Shown piece by piece: positions 1-9,736 of a stretch of 64,000 nucleotides of DNA. Every line of letters starts with the position of its first letter. The first letter of the stretch is position 1. A model generated the notes under the pieces. The model did not search any database. It was not told the DNA's origin and was given only the letters and a program-made list of their open reading frames with translations. The translations under genes and the position numbers were made by a program. The stretch comes from Cyprinodon diabolis (taxonomy: Eukaryota > Chordata > Actinopteri > Cyprinodontiformes > Cyprinodontidae), in the NCBI GenBank assembly GCA_030533445.1, contig JARPUW010000571.1:55677-119676 (forward strand), given 5' to 3'.

Positions 1-2573
1 ATGAATGTGCATCAAAAGATGGGTCACGCCCAGCAGTGATATAGAATCCATTTCCAAATGTTAAATCACTGGTTTTCCATGTTATTAGGTGAATAGTTGC
101 TGTATTACAGAGTAAATGGGAGACTTTTATTGTGAAATTTGCTCTGGGTGTGTTTTGAAAAGGTCACTAGAGTCTAATAAAAACAACCTGGAAGAGTTTG
201 GGTCATAATGTTGAGCCATTTGCATCAATTAATGCATTAGTATAATCTAGAGGCTTTTATTTTGTAGGGTCCCTGGAGTCTTATTTTGAAAGTCCAACAG
301 AGTTGTGTTTATAGAAAATGTTCAGACCCGTCAATGATAGTTGATTACTTTCCAATCGTTAAATCACTCTTTTTCCATGTTATTAGGGCAGTAGATGAAG
401 CGGAAATGGGAGGCTTTTATTTTGAAATTTGCTATAGGGTGTGTTTTAAACAGTCTCCTAGAGTCTATTCTCTAAAACGGGGTTGAGTTTGGGTCATAAT
501 GTTGAGCCATATAGGGCAATAAATATATGTAAAAAAATATAGAGGCTTTTATTTTGTAGGGTCCCTGGAGTCTTATTTTGAAAGTCTATCAGTGCTGAGT
601 GGCAAGGGAAGTGTCATGGACAGCAGTCATATAGTATCCATTTCCCAATGTTAAATCAGTCCTTTCACCCTCCATTAGATTAATATGTGCTGTTTAAAAC
701 AGCAGAGGTAAAATCTGTTTGAAGCTTGGTAACCTTGACAACGCTTAACGAGCCTCTCACTGACACAGACAACAGCTGCACTCACTATTGGTTTCTTCTT
801 CCCAGGCTTTTTTGTATGGGAAGAACGGCACCGAACAAACGACTACTGATCAAAAACCGTATGAGTTATTCAAAAAACATTTTCACCATGAGCATCAGCA
901 ATCCTTCGACTCCAACTATACCAACTTTGGTGTATGTGTGTCATTCAGAAAAATATTTATGACGAGTTGAAAACACATAGTCTGATTCGTTTCTCTCCCA
1001 TCTTCAGCTCAAAAAGAATAGAGAAAGGCTGAAACTCTCATCGACTTTAGGTTGGTCTGGAGGGTTTTTAAGGAAAAGTATTAATCCTACCGTAATTCCG
1101 AAGACATTGTGTGAGTCCAGAGGTTTCAGTCTACAAACTGACCAAAAATGGTGACTGTAGCTCCAAATATGTGGCCGTGAGGGCGAGAATAAGATGTTTG
1201 ATCTGAAAAAAATGGCCGCCTCACACTAAGATTTCAGCAGCTGCACTCTAGCAGGCTGCTGCAGAAGCTAACTGTCAGCTAGCTTCCAGGTGCTTACCCT
1301 CCGAACAAACGACTGCTGAGCAAAAACCGTAAAAGATATCTGAAAAATTCTTTCAGTGAAAGCAACATCTATCCTTTGTCTCAGACTGGGGTAACCTTCA
1401 TGTCTGTAGGTCTTTCACAACCCAAAACGAAGCACAAACAAAATGGTTGGCCCACCTGCTCCTCCCTTTCTTTTAACTGCAGGACCTCACTCTCACTCAC
1501 CTTTTAGCTGCTAAAGCACCCCTCCGAACAAACGACTGCTGAGTAAAAACCGTAAAAGGTATCTGAAAAATTCTTTTTATCTAAGCGACAGCTATATCTT
1601 GTCTTCAATTGGAGTAACTTTCATGGCTGTAGATCATCTACAAACTGAATGGGAAGAGAAAGAAAAAGAAAAAACGTTTCATCACACCTAAGCTTCTAAT
1701 TGAGCTAGCTGCAGCAGGTCACTGTCACTCAGCTTTCAGGTGCTTAAAATGTCCTCCGAACAAACGACTGCTGAGCAAAAACCGTATGAGTTATTCAAAA
1801 AATTTTTTCACCGTGAGCGTCAGTCATCCTTCGACTCCAACTATGCCAACTTTGGTGTATGTGTGTCATTCAGAAAAATATTTATGACGAGTTTAAAACA
1901 CATAGTCTGATTCGTTTTTCTCCCCTCTTCTGCTCCAAAACCAATGAAAAACGGCTCTGATTTTCATCGACTTTAGGTCGGTCTGGAGGGTTTTTAAGGA
2001 AAAGTATTAATCCTACCGTAATTCCGAAGATATTGTGTGGGTCCAGAGATTTCAGTCTACAAACTGACCAAAAATGGTGACTCTAGCTATAAATATGTGG
2101 CCGTGAGGGCGAGTTTAAAATGTTTTTTTGTGTTTAAAAAACGCCTGCCTCACACTCTAGCTTTTCAGTTGCTCCACTCTAGCAGGCTGGATTTTGCTAA
2201 AACTTTGTGGCGCTTGAGGTCTGATTATACAAAAACCGTAGCAGTTATCAACATACCGTCTTCAGTTTTAAATAGACGAAGGATTTATCTACAAACTGAG
2301 CTTCAAACTGTTTTTCTAGGTGAATGTATGCCGACACAGTGAAGTGCTGTTTTTTATGCTTTTTTTTTCCTCTCCCCATTCATTTCCTATGGGATTTTTT
2401 TGCGACGTTTTCGCTAATAATTCGCAAACCTTCGGACTAATGAGAAAGTTTTATACAAGCACACATCACCCCATTGGTCCCGACGCGTGTGCCAACTTTG
2501 GGCCCGATCCGCCAAACCGTGCGGGACTAGTTACGCGCCGAAGTTTTGGGTATACGGGAGAATTATAATAATA
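1..2573. repeat. Repeat unit U1 (partial, beta family)
   Basis: Begins inside the first 300 bp repeat of block C, at a point equivalent to 3173 in U2, so blocks A and B lie outside the window. Modules of block D start at 831, 1301, 1524 and 1756. It carries the beta markers CTGAAAAAAATGG near 1206 and CTTTCTTTTAACTG near 1467. There is no hairpin minisatellite copy at its right end, only a short (ATA)n run before ACTAG. Confidence 0.95.
2037..2342 (+). other. Conserved 101-codon open frame without coding support (example U1)
   Basis: Open in 18 of 19 units (broken in U2 by one added A) and near-identical in all. It begins with GTG, not ATG, so it is not a standard eukaryotic ORF. The paralogous first 926 bp copy, read in the same frame, has a stop after 32 codons, and the substitutions I could compare change the amino acid (GGT/AGT, ATT/GTT, TCT/TGT, TAT/TCC). 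Differences between units are also replacements (S to R and P to L in U15; P to A in U14). It is better explained as recently homogenised satellite than as a gene. Confidence 0.6.
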
Positions 2574-2845
2574 ACTAGAAAATTTCTAAAGAAATTTTGA
2601 GGGGGGCCACCTACTGCCCGTCTGGGGAACCGGGCCAATACGGCCCTGGCAAGTGACGTCGGGGCTCCCCAGACCAACTGCTTACGCCTTTGAGGGCTGC
2701 TGAGGGAAGGAAAGAGGGCAAGTTCATGGGCAAAGAGAGCTGTGTGCCACTTGTGCTGACATCTGGGAAATAGACGTGCACAGCGTATGATGCACAAGGG
2801 TAATATGGGTTGTCCATATTGAAACACAGTGGGTAAAGCCCAGTT
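2574..2845. repeat. Block A of the unit (reference copy): GC-rich, palindrome-rich
   Basis: Opens with ACTAG and the perfect palindrome AAAATTTCT-AA-AGAAATTTT at 2579-2598, followed by GGGGGGCCACCTACT. Further short palindromes: GGGCC-AATAC-GGCCC near 2633, GGGG-CT-CCCC near 2661 and AATATGG-GTTGT-CCATATT at 2802-2820. The equivalent block begins each of U2-U19. It carries no convincing open frame. Function unknown. Confidence 0.85.
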
Positions 2846-3077
2846 GGCGGGCTTCGCCCGCCTGCTAGGAGCCATCTCAGTGAAGAAAAAAATCACCAAT
2901 GGCGGGCTCTGCCCGCCTTCTAAGAGCCATTGCAGTGATGAAATCACCAATGGCGGGCTCCGCCCGCCTGCTAAGAGCCATTGCAGTGATGTAATCACCT
3001 TTGGCGGGCTCCGCCCGCCTGTTACCATTGGCGGGCTCCGCCCTCCTTCTAAGAGCCATTGCAGTGATGAAATCACC
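2846..3077. repeat. Block B of U2: 51 bp hairpin monomers (4 full + one 27 bp partial)
   Basis: Each monomer carries GGCGGGC-TCC-GCCCGCC (7 bp arms) and a second palindrome GTGAT-GAA-ATCAC; an outer pair AATGGC/GCCATT encloses the first. The fourth monomer is cut to 27 bp and ends GTTACC. The 51 bp period is 17 codons, so the array stays open in several frames and gives repetitive peptides on both strands; I regard these as spurious. Confidence 0.95.
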
Positions 3078-3121
3078 AATGGCAATGAGCAATATGCCAG
3101 AATGTATGAGTGTGTATAAGG

Positions 3122-3890
3122 AAGAGGCTTTTATTCTGTAGAGTCCTTGTAGTCTTATTTTGAAAGTCTATCATGAATGTGCATCAAAAGATGGGTCACG
3201 CCCAGCAGTGATATAGAATCCATTTCCAAATGTTAAATCACTGGTTTTCCATGTTATTAGGTGAATAGTTGCTTTATTACAGAGTAAATGGGAGACTTTT
3301 ATTGTGAAATTTGCTCTGGGGTGTGTTTTGAAAAGGTCACTAGAGTCTAATAAAAACAACCTGGAAGAGTTTGGGTCATAATGTTGAGCCATTTGCATCA
3401 ATTAATGCATTAGTATAATCTAGAGGCTTTTATTTTGTAGGGTCGCTGGAGTCTTATTTTGAAAGTCCAACAGAGTTGTGTTTATAGAAAATGTTCAGAC
3501 CCGTCAATGATAGTTGATTACTTTCCAATCGTTAAATCACTCTTTTTCCATGTTATTAGGGCAGTAGATGAAGCGGAAATGGGAAGCTTTTATTTTGAAA
3601 TTTGCTATAGGGTGTGTTTTAAACAGTCTCCTAGAGTCTATTCTCTAAAACGGGGTTGAGTTTGGGTCATAATGTTGAGCCATATAGGGCAATAAATATA
3701 TGTAAAAAATATAGAGGCTTTTATTTTGTAGGGTCCCTGGAGTCTTATTTTGAAAGTCTATCAGTGCTGAGTGGCAAGGGAAGTGTCATGGACAGCAGTC
3801 ATATAGTATCCATTTCCCAATGTTAAATCAGTCCTTTCACCCTCCATTAGATTAATATGTGCTGTTTAAAACAGCAGAGGTAAAATCTGT
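3122..3890. repeat. Block C of U2: about 2.6 tandem copies of a ~295 bp repeat
   Basis: GAGGCTTTTATT starts the copies at 3122, 3422 and 3713, each followed by a GTAG(A/G)GTC..GAGTCTTATTTTGAAAGTC stretch and a related sequence with AATCCATTTCC, AATGTTAAATCA and a CATTAG/TTATTAG motif. The copies are 300, 291 and about 178 bp, the last truncated. They are clearly diverged from each other but each is well conserved at its own place between units, so the triplication predates the spread of the 3.2 kb unit. Confidence 0.88.
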
Positions 3891-4002
3891 TTGAAGCTTG
3901 GTAACCTTGACAACGCTTAACGAGCCTCTCACTGACACAGACAACAGCTGCACTCACTATTGGTTTCTTCTTCCCAGGCTTTTTTGTATGGGAAGAACGG
4001 CA

Positions 4003-4928
4003 CCGAACAAACGACTACTGATCAAAAACCGTATGAGTTATTCAAAAAACATTTTCACCATGAGCATCAGCAATCCTTCGACTCCAACTATACCAACTTT
4101 GGTGTATGTGTGTCATTCAGAAAAATATTTATGACGAGTTGAAAACACATAGTCTGATTCGTTTCTCTCCCATCTTCAGCTCAAAAAGAATAGAGAAAGG
4201 CTGAAACTCTCATCGACTTTAGGTTGGTCTGGAGGGTTTTTAAGGAAAAGTATTAATCCTACCGTAATTCCGAAGACATTGTGTGAGTCCAGAGGTTTCA
4301 GTCTACAAACTGACCAAAAATGGTGACTGTAGCTCCAAATATGTGGCCGTGAGGGCGAGAATAAGATGTTTGATCTTAAAAAAATGGCCGCCTCACACTA
4401 AGATTTCAGCAGCTGCACTCTAGCAGGCTGCTGCAGAAGCTAACTGTCAGCTAGCTTCCAGGTGCTTACCCTCCGAACAAACGACTGCTGAGCAAAAACC
4501 GTAAAAGATATCTGAAAAATTCTTTCAGTGAAAGCAACATCTATCCTTTGTCTCAGACTGGGGTAACCTTCATGTCTGTAGGTCTTTCACAACCCAAAAC
4601 GAAGCACAAAAAAAATGGTTGGCCCACCTGCTCCTCCCTTTGTTTGAACTGCAGGACCTCACTCTCACTCACCTTTTAGCTGCTAAAGCACCCCTCCGAA
4701 CAAACGACTGCTGAGTAAAAACCGTAAAAGGTATCTGAAAAATTCTTTTTATCTAAGCGACAGCTATATCTTGTCTTCAATTGGAGTAACTTTCATGGCT
4801 GTAGGTCATCTACAAACTGAATGGGAAGAGAAAGAAAAAGAAAAAACGTTTCATCACACCTAAGCTTCTAATTGAGCTAGCTGCAGCAGGTCACTGTCAC
4901 TCAGCTTTCAGGTGCTTAAAATGTCCTC
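4003..4928. repeat. First 926 bp repeat of block D in U2 (about four ~231 bp modules)
   Basis: CCGAACAAACGAC marks module starts at 4003, 4473 and 4696, with the next at 4929. The 470 bp first interval is two modules, the second having lost the start motif. 926 bp is four times about 231 bp. Modules end in related sequences (CAGGTGCTTACCCTCCGAAC, GCTGCTAAAGCACCCCTCC, CAGGTGCTTAAAATGTCC). Block D thus looks like a four-module higher-order repeat nested in the macrosatellite. Upstream, 3961-3977 is a pyrimidine tract ending in CAG that resembles a splice acceptor, with no coding evidence. Confidence 0.8.
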
Positions 4929-5148
4929 CGAACAAACGACTGCTGAGCAAAAACCGTATGAGTTATTCAAAAAATTTTTTCACCGTGAGAGTCAGTCATC
5001 CTTCGACTCCAACTATGCCAACTTTGGTGTATGTGTGTCATTCAGAAAAATATTTATGACGAGTTTAAAACACATAGTCGGATTCGTTTTTCTCCCCTCT
5101 TCTGCTCCAAAACCAATGAAAAACGGCTCTGATTTTCATCGACTTTAG
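4921..5148 (+). other. 75-codon ATG frame open in U2, U5, U13 and U18 only
   Basis: Starts at an ATG just inside the second 926 bp copy, a few bases after a TTTCAG that resembles a splice acceptor. In most units the frame ends earlier at TCTGA or TTGA; here TCGGA extends it to a TAG. The peptide resembles that of the first copy (both read EQTT..QKPYELFKK.FH..) but seven or more of the differences replace amino acids and I saw no silent one. No known domain is recognised. It may be a decayed exon-like module or chance. Confidence 0.3.
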
Positions 5149-5440
5149 GTCGGTCTGGAGGGTTTTTAAGGAAAAGTATTAATCCTACCGTAATTCCGAA
5201 GATATTGTGTGGGTCCAGAGATTTCAGTCTACAAACTGACCAAAAATGGTGACTCTAGCTATAAATATGTGGCCGTGAGGGCGAGTTTAAAATGTTTTTT
5301 TGTGTTTAAAAAAACGCCTGCCTCACACTCTAGCTTTTCAGTTGCTCCACTCTAGCAGGCTGGATTTTGCTAAAACTTTGTGGCGCTTGAGGTCTGATTA
5401 TACAAAAACCGTAGCAGTTATCAACATACCGTCTTCAGTT
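4929..5440. repeat. Second, partial 926 bp repeat of block D in U2
   Basis: Parallels 4003 onward at an offset of 926 bp: GAAAAATATTTATGACGAG, GGTTTTTAAGGAAAAG, CTACCGTAATTCCGAAG and CAGTCTACAAACTGACC recur in the same order. It differs consistently from the first copy (GATATTGTGTGGG against GACATTGTGTGAG; GCTATAAATATG against GCTCCAAATATG). Similarity fades after about 5350 but an ACAAAAACCGTAGCAG remnant near 5402 fits the next module start. Confidence 0.8.
5260..5267 (+). promoter_or_regulatory. TATA-box-like TATAAATA in block D (weak candidate)
   Basis: Matches the TATA consensus in the second 926 bp copy; the first copy reads CCAAATA at the same place. It recurs in every unit 51 bp after the GTG of the 101-codon frame (e.g. 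2088, 8402, 62411). Nothing downstream looks like a gene, and an eight-base AT-rich match can occur by chance. Confidence 0.15.
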
Positions 5441-5746
5441 TTAAATAGACGAAGGATTTATCTACAAACTGAGCTTCAAACTGTTTTTCTAGGTGAATGT
5501 ATGGCGACACAGTGAAGTGCTGTTTTTTATGCTTTTTTTTTCCTCTCCCCATTCATTTCCTATGGGATTTTTTTGCGACGTTTTCGCTAATAATTCGCAA
5601 ACCTTCGGACTAATGAGAAAGTTTTATACAAGCACACATCACCCCATTGGTCCCGACGCGTGTGCCAACTTTGGGCCCGATCCGCCAAACCATGCGGGAC
5701 TAGTTACGCGCCGAAGTTTTGGGTATACGGGAGAATTATAATAATA
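5441..5746. repeat. Block E of U2: invariant tail of the unit
   Basis: From the CTACAAACTGAGC region through an eight- or nine-T run, CCTCTCCCC, TTTCGCTAATAATTCGC and GGGTATACGGGAGAATT to the (ATA)n run before ACTAG. This tail is the most uniform part between units; the only recurrent differences seen are ACGCGCC/ACGTGCC, GTATGCCG/GTATGGCG and homopolymer lengths. The reason for its uniformity is unknown; no conserved protein or RNA is recognised. Confidence 0.8.
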
Positions 5747-6018
5747 ACTAGAAAATTTCTAAAGAAATTTTGAGGGGGGCCACCTACTGCCCGTCTGGGG
5801 AACAGGGCCAATACGGCCCTGGCAAGTGATGTCGGGGCTCACCAGACCAACTGCTTACGCCTTTGAGGGCTGCTGAGGGAAGGAAAGAGGGCTAGGTCAT
5901 GGGCAAAGAGAGCTGTGTGCCACTTGTGCTGAAATCTGGGAAATAGACGTGCACAGCGTATGATGCAAAAGGGTAATATGGGTTGTCCATATTGAACCGC
6001 AGTGGGTAAAGCTCAGTT

Positions 6019-6223
6019 GGGGGGCTCCGCCCGCCTGCTAGGAGCCCTTGCAGCGATGAAAAAAATCACCAATGGCGGGCTCTGCCCGCCTGCTAAGAGC
6101 CATTGCAGTGATGAAATCACCAATGGCGGGCTCCGCCCGCCTTCTAAGAGCCATTGCAGTGATGAAATCACCAATGGCGGGCTCCGCCCGCCTTCTAAGA
6201 GCCATTGCAGTGATGAAATTACA
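6019..6223. repeat. Block B of U3: 51 bp array, 4 full monomers
   Basis: The 205 bp arrangement without the 27 bp partial monomer. The last monomer ends GAAATTACA instead of GAAATCACC, as in U5, U12-U15 and U18. Confidence 0.93.
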
Positions 6224-8878
6224 AATGGCAATGAGCAATATGCCAGAATGTATGAGTGTGTATAAGGAAGAGGCTTTTATTCTGTAGAGTCCCTGGAGTC
6301 TTATTTTGAAAGTCTATCATGGAAGTGCATCTAAAGATGGGTCATGCCCAGCAGTTATATAGAATCAATTTCCAAATGTTAAATCACTGGTTTTCCATGT
6401 TATTAGGTGAATAGTTGCTGTATTACAGAGTAAATGGGAGACTTTTATTGTGAAATTTGCTCTGGGTGTGTTTTGAAAAGGTCACTAGAGTCTAATAAAA
6501 ACAACCTGGAAGAGTTTGGGTCATAATGTTGAGCCATTTGCATCAATTAATGCATTAGTATAATCTAGAGGCTTTTATTTTGTAGGGTCGCTGGAGTCTT
6601 ATTTTGAAAGTCCAACAGAGTTGTGTTTATAGAAAATGTTCAGACCCGTCAATGATAGTTGATTACTTTCCAATCGTTAAATCACTCTTTTTCCATGTTA
6701 TTAGGGCAGTAGATGAAGCGGAAATGGGAGGCTTTTATTTTGAAATTTGCTATAGGGTGTGTTTTAAACAGTCTCCTAGAGTCTATTCTCTAAAACGGGG
6801 TTGAGTTTGGGTCATAATGTTGAGCCATATAGGGCAATAAATATATGTAAAAAATATAGAGGCTTTTATTTTGTAGGGTCCCTGGAGTCTTATTTTGAAA
6901 GTCTATCAGTGCTGAGTGGCAAGGGAAGTGTCATGGACAGCAGTCATATAGTATCCATTTCCCAATGTTAAATCAGTCCTTTCACCCTCCATTAGATTAA
7001 TATGTGCTGTTTAAAACAGCAGAGGTAAAATCTGTTTGAAGCTTGGTAACCTTGACAACGCTTAACGAGCCTCTCACTGACACAGACAACAGCTGCACTC
7101 ACTATTGGTTTCTTCTTCCCAGGCTTTTTTGTATAGGAAGAACGGCACCGAACAAACGACTACTGATCAAAAACCGTATGAGTTATTCAAAAAACATTTT
7201 CACCATGAGCATCAGCAATCCTTCGACTCCAACTATACCAACTTTGGTGTATGTGTGTCATTCAGAACAATATTTATGACGACTTGAAAACACATAGTCT
7301 GATTCGTTTCTCTCCCATCTTCAGCTCAAAAAGAATGGAGAAAGGCTGAAACTCATCGACTTTAGGTTGGTCTGGAGGGTTTTTAAGGAAAAGTATTAAT
7401 CCTACCGTAATTCCGAAGACATTGTGTGAGTCCAGAGGTTTCAGTCTACAAACTGACCAAAAATGGTGACTGTAGCTCCAAATATGTGGCCGTGAGGGCG
7501 AGAATAAGATGTTTGATCTTAAAAAAATGGCCGCCTCACACTAAATTTCAGCAGCTGCACTCTAGCAGGCTGCTGCAGAAGCTAACTGTCAGCTAGCTTC
7601 CAGGTGCTTACCCTCCGAACAAACGACTGCTGAGCAAAAACCGTAAAAGATATCTGAAAAATTCTTTCAGTGAAAGCAACATCTATCCTTTGTCTCAGAC
7701 TGGGGTAACCTTCATGTCTGTAGGTCTTTCACAACCCAAAACGAAGCACAAACAAAATGGTTGGCCCACCTGCTCCTCCCTTTGTTTGAACTGCAGGACC
7801 TCACTCTCACTCACCTTTTAGCTGCTAAAGCACCCCTCCGAACAAACGACTGCTGAGTAAAAACCGTAAAAGGTATCTGAAAAATTCTTTTTATCTAAGC
7901 GACAGCTATATCTTGTCTTCAATTGGAGTAACTTTCATGGCTGTAGGTCATCTACAAACTGAATGGGAAGAGAAAGAAAAAGAAAAAACGTTTCATCACA
8001 CCTAAGCTTCTAATTGAGCTAGCTGCAGCAGGTCACTGTCACTCAGCTTTCAGGTGCTTAAAATGTCCTCCGAACAAACGACTGCTGAGCAAAAACCGTA
8101 TGAGTTATTCAAAAAATTTTTTCACCGTGAGCGTCAGTCATGCTTCGACTCCAACTATGCCAACTTTGGTGTATGTGTGTCATTCAGAAAAATATTTATG
8201 ACGAGTTTAAAACACATAGTCTGATTCGTTTTTCTCCCCTCTTCTGCTCCAAAACCAATGAAAAACGGCTCTGATTTTCATCGACTTTAGGTCGGTCTGG
8301 AGGGTTTTTAAGGAAAAGTATTAATCCTACCGTAATTCCGAAGATATTGTGTGGGTCCAGAGATTTCAGTCTACAAACTGACCAAAAATGGTGACTCTAG
8401 CTATAAATATGTGGCCGTGAGGGCGAGTTTAAAATGTTTTTTTGTGTTTAAAAAACGCCTGCCTCACACTCTAGCTTTTCAGTTGCTCCACTCTAGCAGG
8501 CTGGATTTTGCTAAAACTTTGTGGCGCTTGAGGTCTGATTATACAAAAACCGTAGCAGTTATCAACATACCGTCTTCAGTTTTAAATAGACGAAGGATTT
8601 ATCTACAAACTGAGCTTCAAACTGTTTTTCTAGGTGAATGTATGCCGACACAGTGAAGTGCTGTTTTTTATGCTTTTTTTTTCCTCTCCCCATTCATTTC
8701 CTATGGGATTTTTTTGCGACGTTTTCGCTAATAATTCGCAAACCTTCGGACTAATGAGAAAGTTTTATACAAGCACACATCACCCCATTGGTCCCGACGC
8801 GTGTGCCAACTTTGGGCCCGATCCGCCAAACCGTGCGGGACTAGTTACGCGCCGAAGTTTTGGGTATACGGGAGAATT

Positions 8879-9232
8879 ATAATAATAATAATACGCGGAA
8901 TAAATATGTGCAATAGTAGTAGGTGGGCCATGCCTTCGGCATGTGGCCCCCCAATAATACGCGGAATAAATATGTGCAATAGTAGTAGGTGGGCCATGCC
9001 TTCGGCATGTGGCCCCCCAATAATAATACGCGGAATAAATATGTGCAATAGTAGTAGGTGGGCCATGCCTTCGGCATGTGGCCCCCCAATAATAATAATA
9101 CGCGGAATAAATATGTGCAATAGTAGTAGGTGGGCCATGCCTTCGGCATGTGGCCCCCCAATAATAATAATACGCGGAATAAATATGTGCAATAGTAGTA
9201 GGTGGGCCATGCCTTCGGCATGTGGCCCCCCA
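8879..9232. repeat. Hairpin minisatellite at the end of U3 (5 copies)
   Basis: Five copies at successive spacings of 66, 69, 72 and 72 bp; the 3 bp steps are (AAT)n changes in the linker. Each copy holds ACGCGGAATAAATATGTG, then GGGCC-ATGCC-TTC-GGCAT-GT-GGCCC, a stem of 5+5 bp with a two-base bulge. All periods are multiples of three, which keeps frames open on both strands. Confidence 0.96.
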
Positions 9233-9504
9233 ACTAGAAAATTTCTAAAGAAATTTTGAGGGGGGCCACCTACTGCCCGTCTTGGGAACCGGGCCAATAC
9301 GGCCCTGGCAAGTGACGTCGGGGCTCCCCAGACCAACTGCTTACGCCTTTGAGGGCTGCTGAGGGAAGGAAAGAGGGCAAGTTCATGGGCAAAGAGAGCT
9401 GTGTGCCACTTGTGCTGACATCTGGGAAATAGACGTGCACAGCGTATGATGCACAAGGGTAATATGGGTTGTCCATATTGAAACACAGTGGGTAAAGCCC
9501 AGTT

Positions 9505-9736
9505 GGCGGGCTTCGCCCGCCTGCTGGGAGCCATCTCAGTGAAGAAAAAAATCACCAATGGCGGGCCCTGCCCGCCTTCTAAGAGCCATTGCAGTGATGA
9601 AATCACCAATGGCGGGCTCCGCCCGCCTGCTAAGAGCCATTGCAGTGATGTAATCACCTTCGGCGGGCTCCGCCCGCCTGTTACCATTGGCGGGCTCCGC
9701 CCGCCTTCTAAGAGCCATTGCAGTGATGAAATCACC
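9505..9736. repeat. Block B of U4: 51 bp array, 4 full + partial
   Basis: The 232 bp arrangement. The second monomer has GGGCCCTGCCCGCC and the partial one begins TTCGGC instead of TTTGGC; both occur again only in U10. Confidence 0.93.

Larger units (their letters stand above)
2574..5746. repeat. Repeat unit U2 (reference unit, plain family, 3,173 bp)
   Basis: Used here as the reference. Block A is 2574-2845, B 2846-3077, C 3122-3890, D about 3891-5440 and E to 5746. There is no hairpin minisatellite copy. One extra A in the A-run near 5310 breaks the 101-codon frame that is open in the other 18 units. The TCTGA seen in most units at the end of the second 926 bp copy is TCGGA here (near 5078), as in U5, U13 and U18. 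Confidence 0.96.
5747..9232. repeat. Repeat unit U3 (delta family, 3,486 bp, five hairpin copies)
   Basis: The 51 bp array lacks the 27 bp partial monomer (delta arrangement). Delta markers: GAACAATATTTATGACGAC near 7265 and a two-base deletion giving GAAACTCATCGAC near 7349. It has a private three-base loss near 7543. CAGTCATGCTTCG near 8145 is shared only with U4 and U10. The unit ends in five hairpin minisatellite copies. Confidence 0.95.

Noticed and set aside
286..486. 66-codon frame recurring in most units (block C)
   Set aside because: Starts with TTG, lies within a noncoding-looking ~295 bp tandem repeat, and is broken in U5 and U15 by single substitutions. No domain or signal is seen.
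726..962. 78-codon and overlapping 60-codon frames in the first 926 bp copy
   Set aside because: Two overlapping frames of equal quality; the longer one starts with TTG, and the frame is disrupted by GGCAACGAAAACAAACG in U12, U14 and U18.
2846..3077. CRISPR array
   Set aside because: The 51 bp palindromic monomers are contiguous, with no unique spacers, no cas genes and a eukaryotic-type satellite context.
1..3172. Tandem LTR retrotransposon or DNA transposon array
   Set aside because: No terminal TG..CA repeats, primer binding site, reverse transcriptase or transposase coding was seen; the junction palindrome alone is not enough.
8879..9232. Rho-independent terminators or a transposon end, suggested by the GC hairpin
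   Set aside because: The hairpin is a tandem minisatellite copy; no operon, transposase or target duplication is present.
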